DNA from: an uncultured bacterium
Lineage (GTDB): Bacteria > Bacteroidota > Bacteroidia > Bacteroidales > Muribaculaceae
Reading direction: 5' to 3'
DNA: 12,498 nucleotides
NCBI GenBank assembly: GCA_946184715.1
Contig: CAMHGU010000043.1
Coordinates: forward strand, 1 to 12,498
The notes below the pieces were generated by a model. It saw nothing but the letters and a program-made list of their open reading frames with translations, was not told where the DNA came from and searched no databases. How positions within the stretch are numbered: position 1 is the stretch's first letter; each line of letters starts with the position of its first letter. Shown piece by piece: positions 12,498 to 12,498 of this stretch. Position numbers and translations under genes: made by a program.

Positions 12498-12498
12498 C

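Overview
The window reads as a chromosomal segment from a relatively GC-rich member of the Bacteroidales. Muribaculaceae or an Alistipes-like relative is my inference; no marker here fixes the family. Supporting signs are three promoters of the Bacteroidota type (TTTG-like -33 box, 19-20 nt spacer, TAnnTTTG -7 box), near absence of Shine-Dalgarno sites, a lipoprotein with acidic residues right after its lipobox cysteine, a stand-alone ribH preceded by a helical-repeat protein, and a short CBS-less KdsD-like isomerase. All thirteen protein genes and both tRNA genes are on the + strand.

Layout. Positions 1-340 are non-coding and hold a short GC hairpin, degenerate GGA-initiated repeats, a 10-bp inverted repeat and a promoter. 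Positions 341-6054 form a likely operon: ychF, then a glycan-flavoured cassette of a radical SAM/SPASM-like protein, an acyltransferase-3 membrane protein, a GT4 glycosyltransferase and a GH71/GH99-like surface lipoprotein. Positions 6055-6238 are intergenic, with a 9-bp-period CTATAG repeat and a second promoter. Positions 6239-12242 form a second tightly packed operon: exported C1-type (bleomycin hydrolase-like) peptidase, recF, DUF721/DciA-like, 4HBT thioesterase, KdsD-like isomerase, PfkB-fold protein, TPR-like protein and ribH. Gaps there are 16 nt or less, with two overlaps. tRNA-Tyr(GTA) and tRNA-Gly(TCC) follow, served by a promoter lying inside the end of ribH and separated by a spacer with a 23-bp tandem repeat.

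Functionally the first block pairs a translation-associated P-loop ATPase with what looks like a small envelope-glycan assembly or remodelling cassette. The second mixes housekeeping tasks: DNA repair and helicase loading, riboflavin synthesis, Kdo precursor supply and proteolysis.

Most of this is conserved core genome. Worth a second look are: (i) the PfkB-fold protein, which has lost the GAGD catalytic motif and may be a pseudokinase; (ii) the unusually strong Shine-Dalgarno site in front of that gene; (iii) a shared A6/-7 promoter architecture at ychF and the tRNA genes; (iv) the uncharacterised radical SAM-acyltransferase-GT-GH cassette; and (v) the short tandem repeats in three intergenic regions. 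I found no CRISPR array, insertion sequence, integrase or recognisable defence system.
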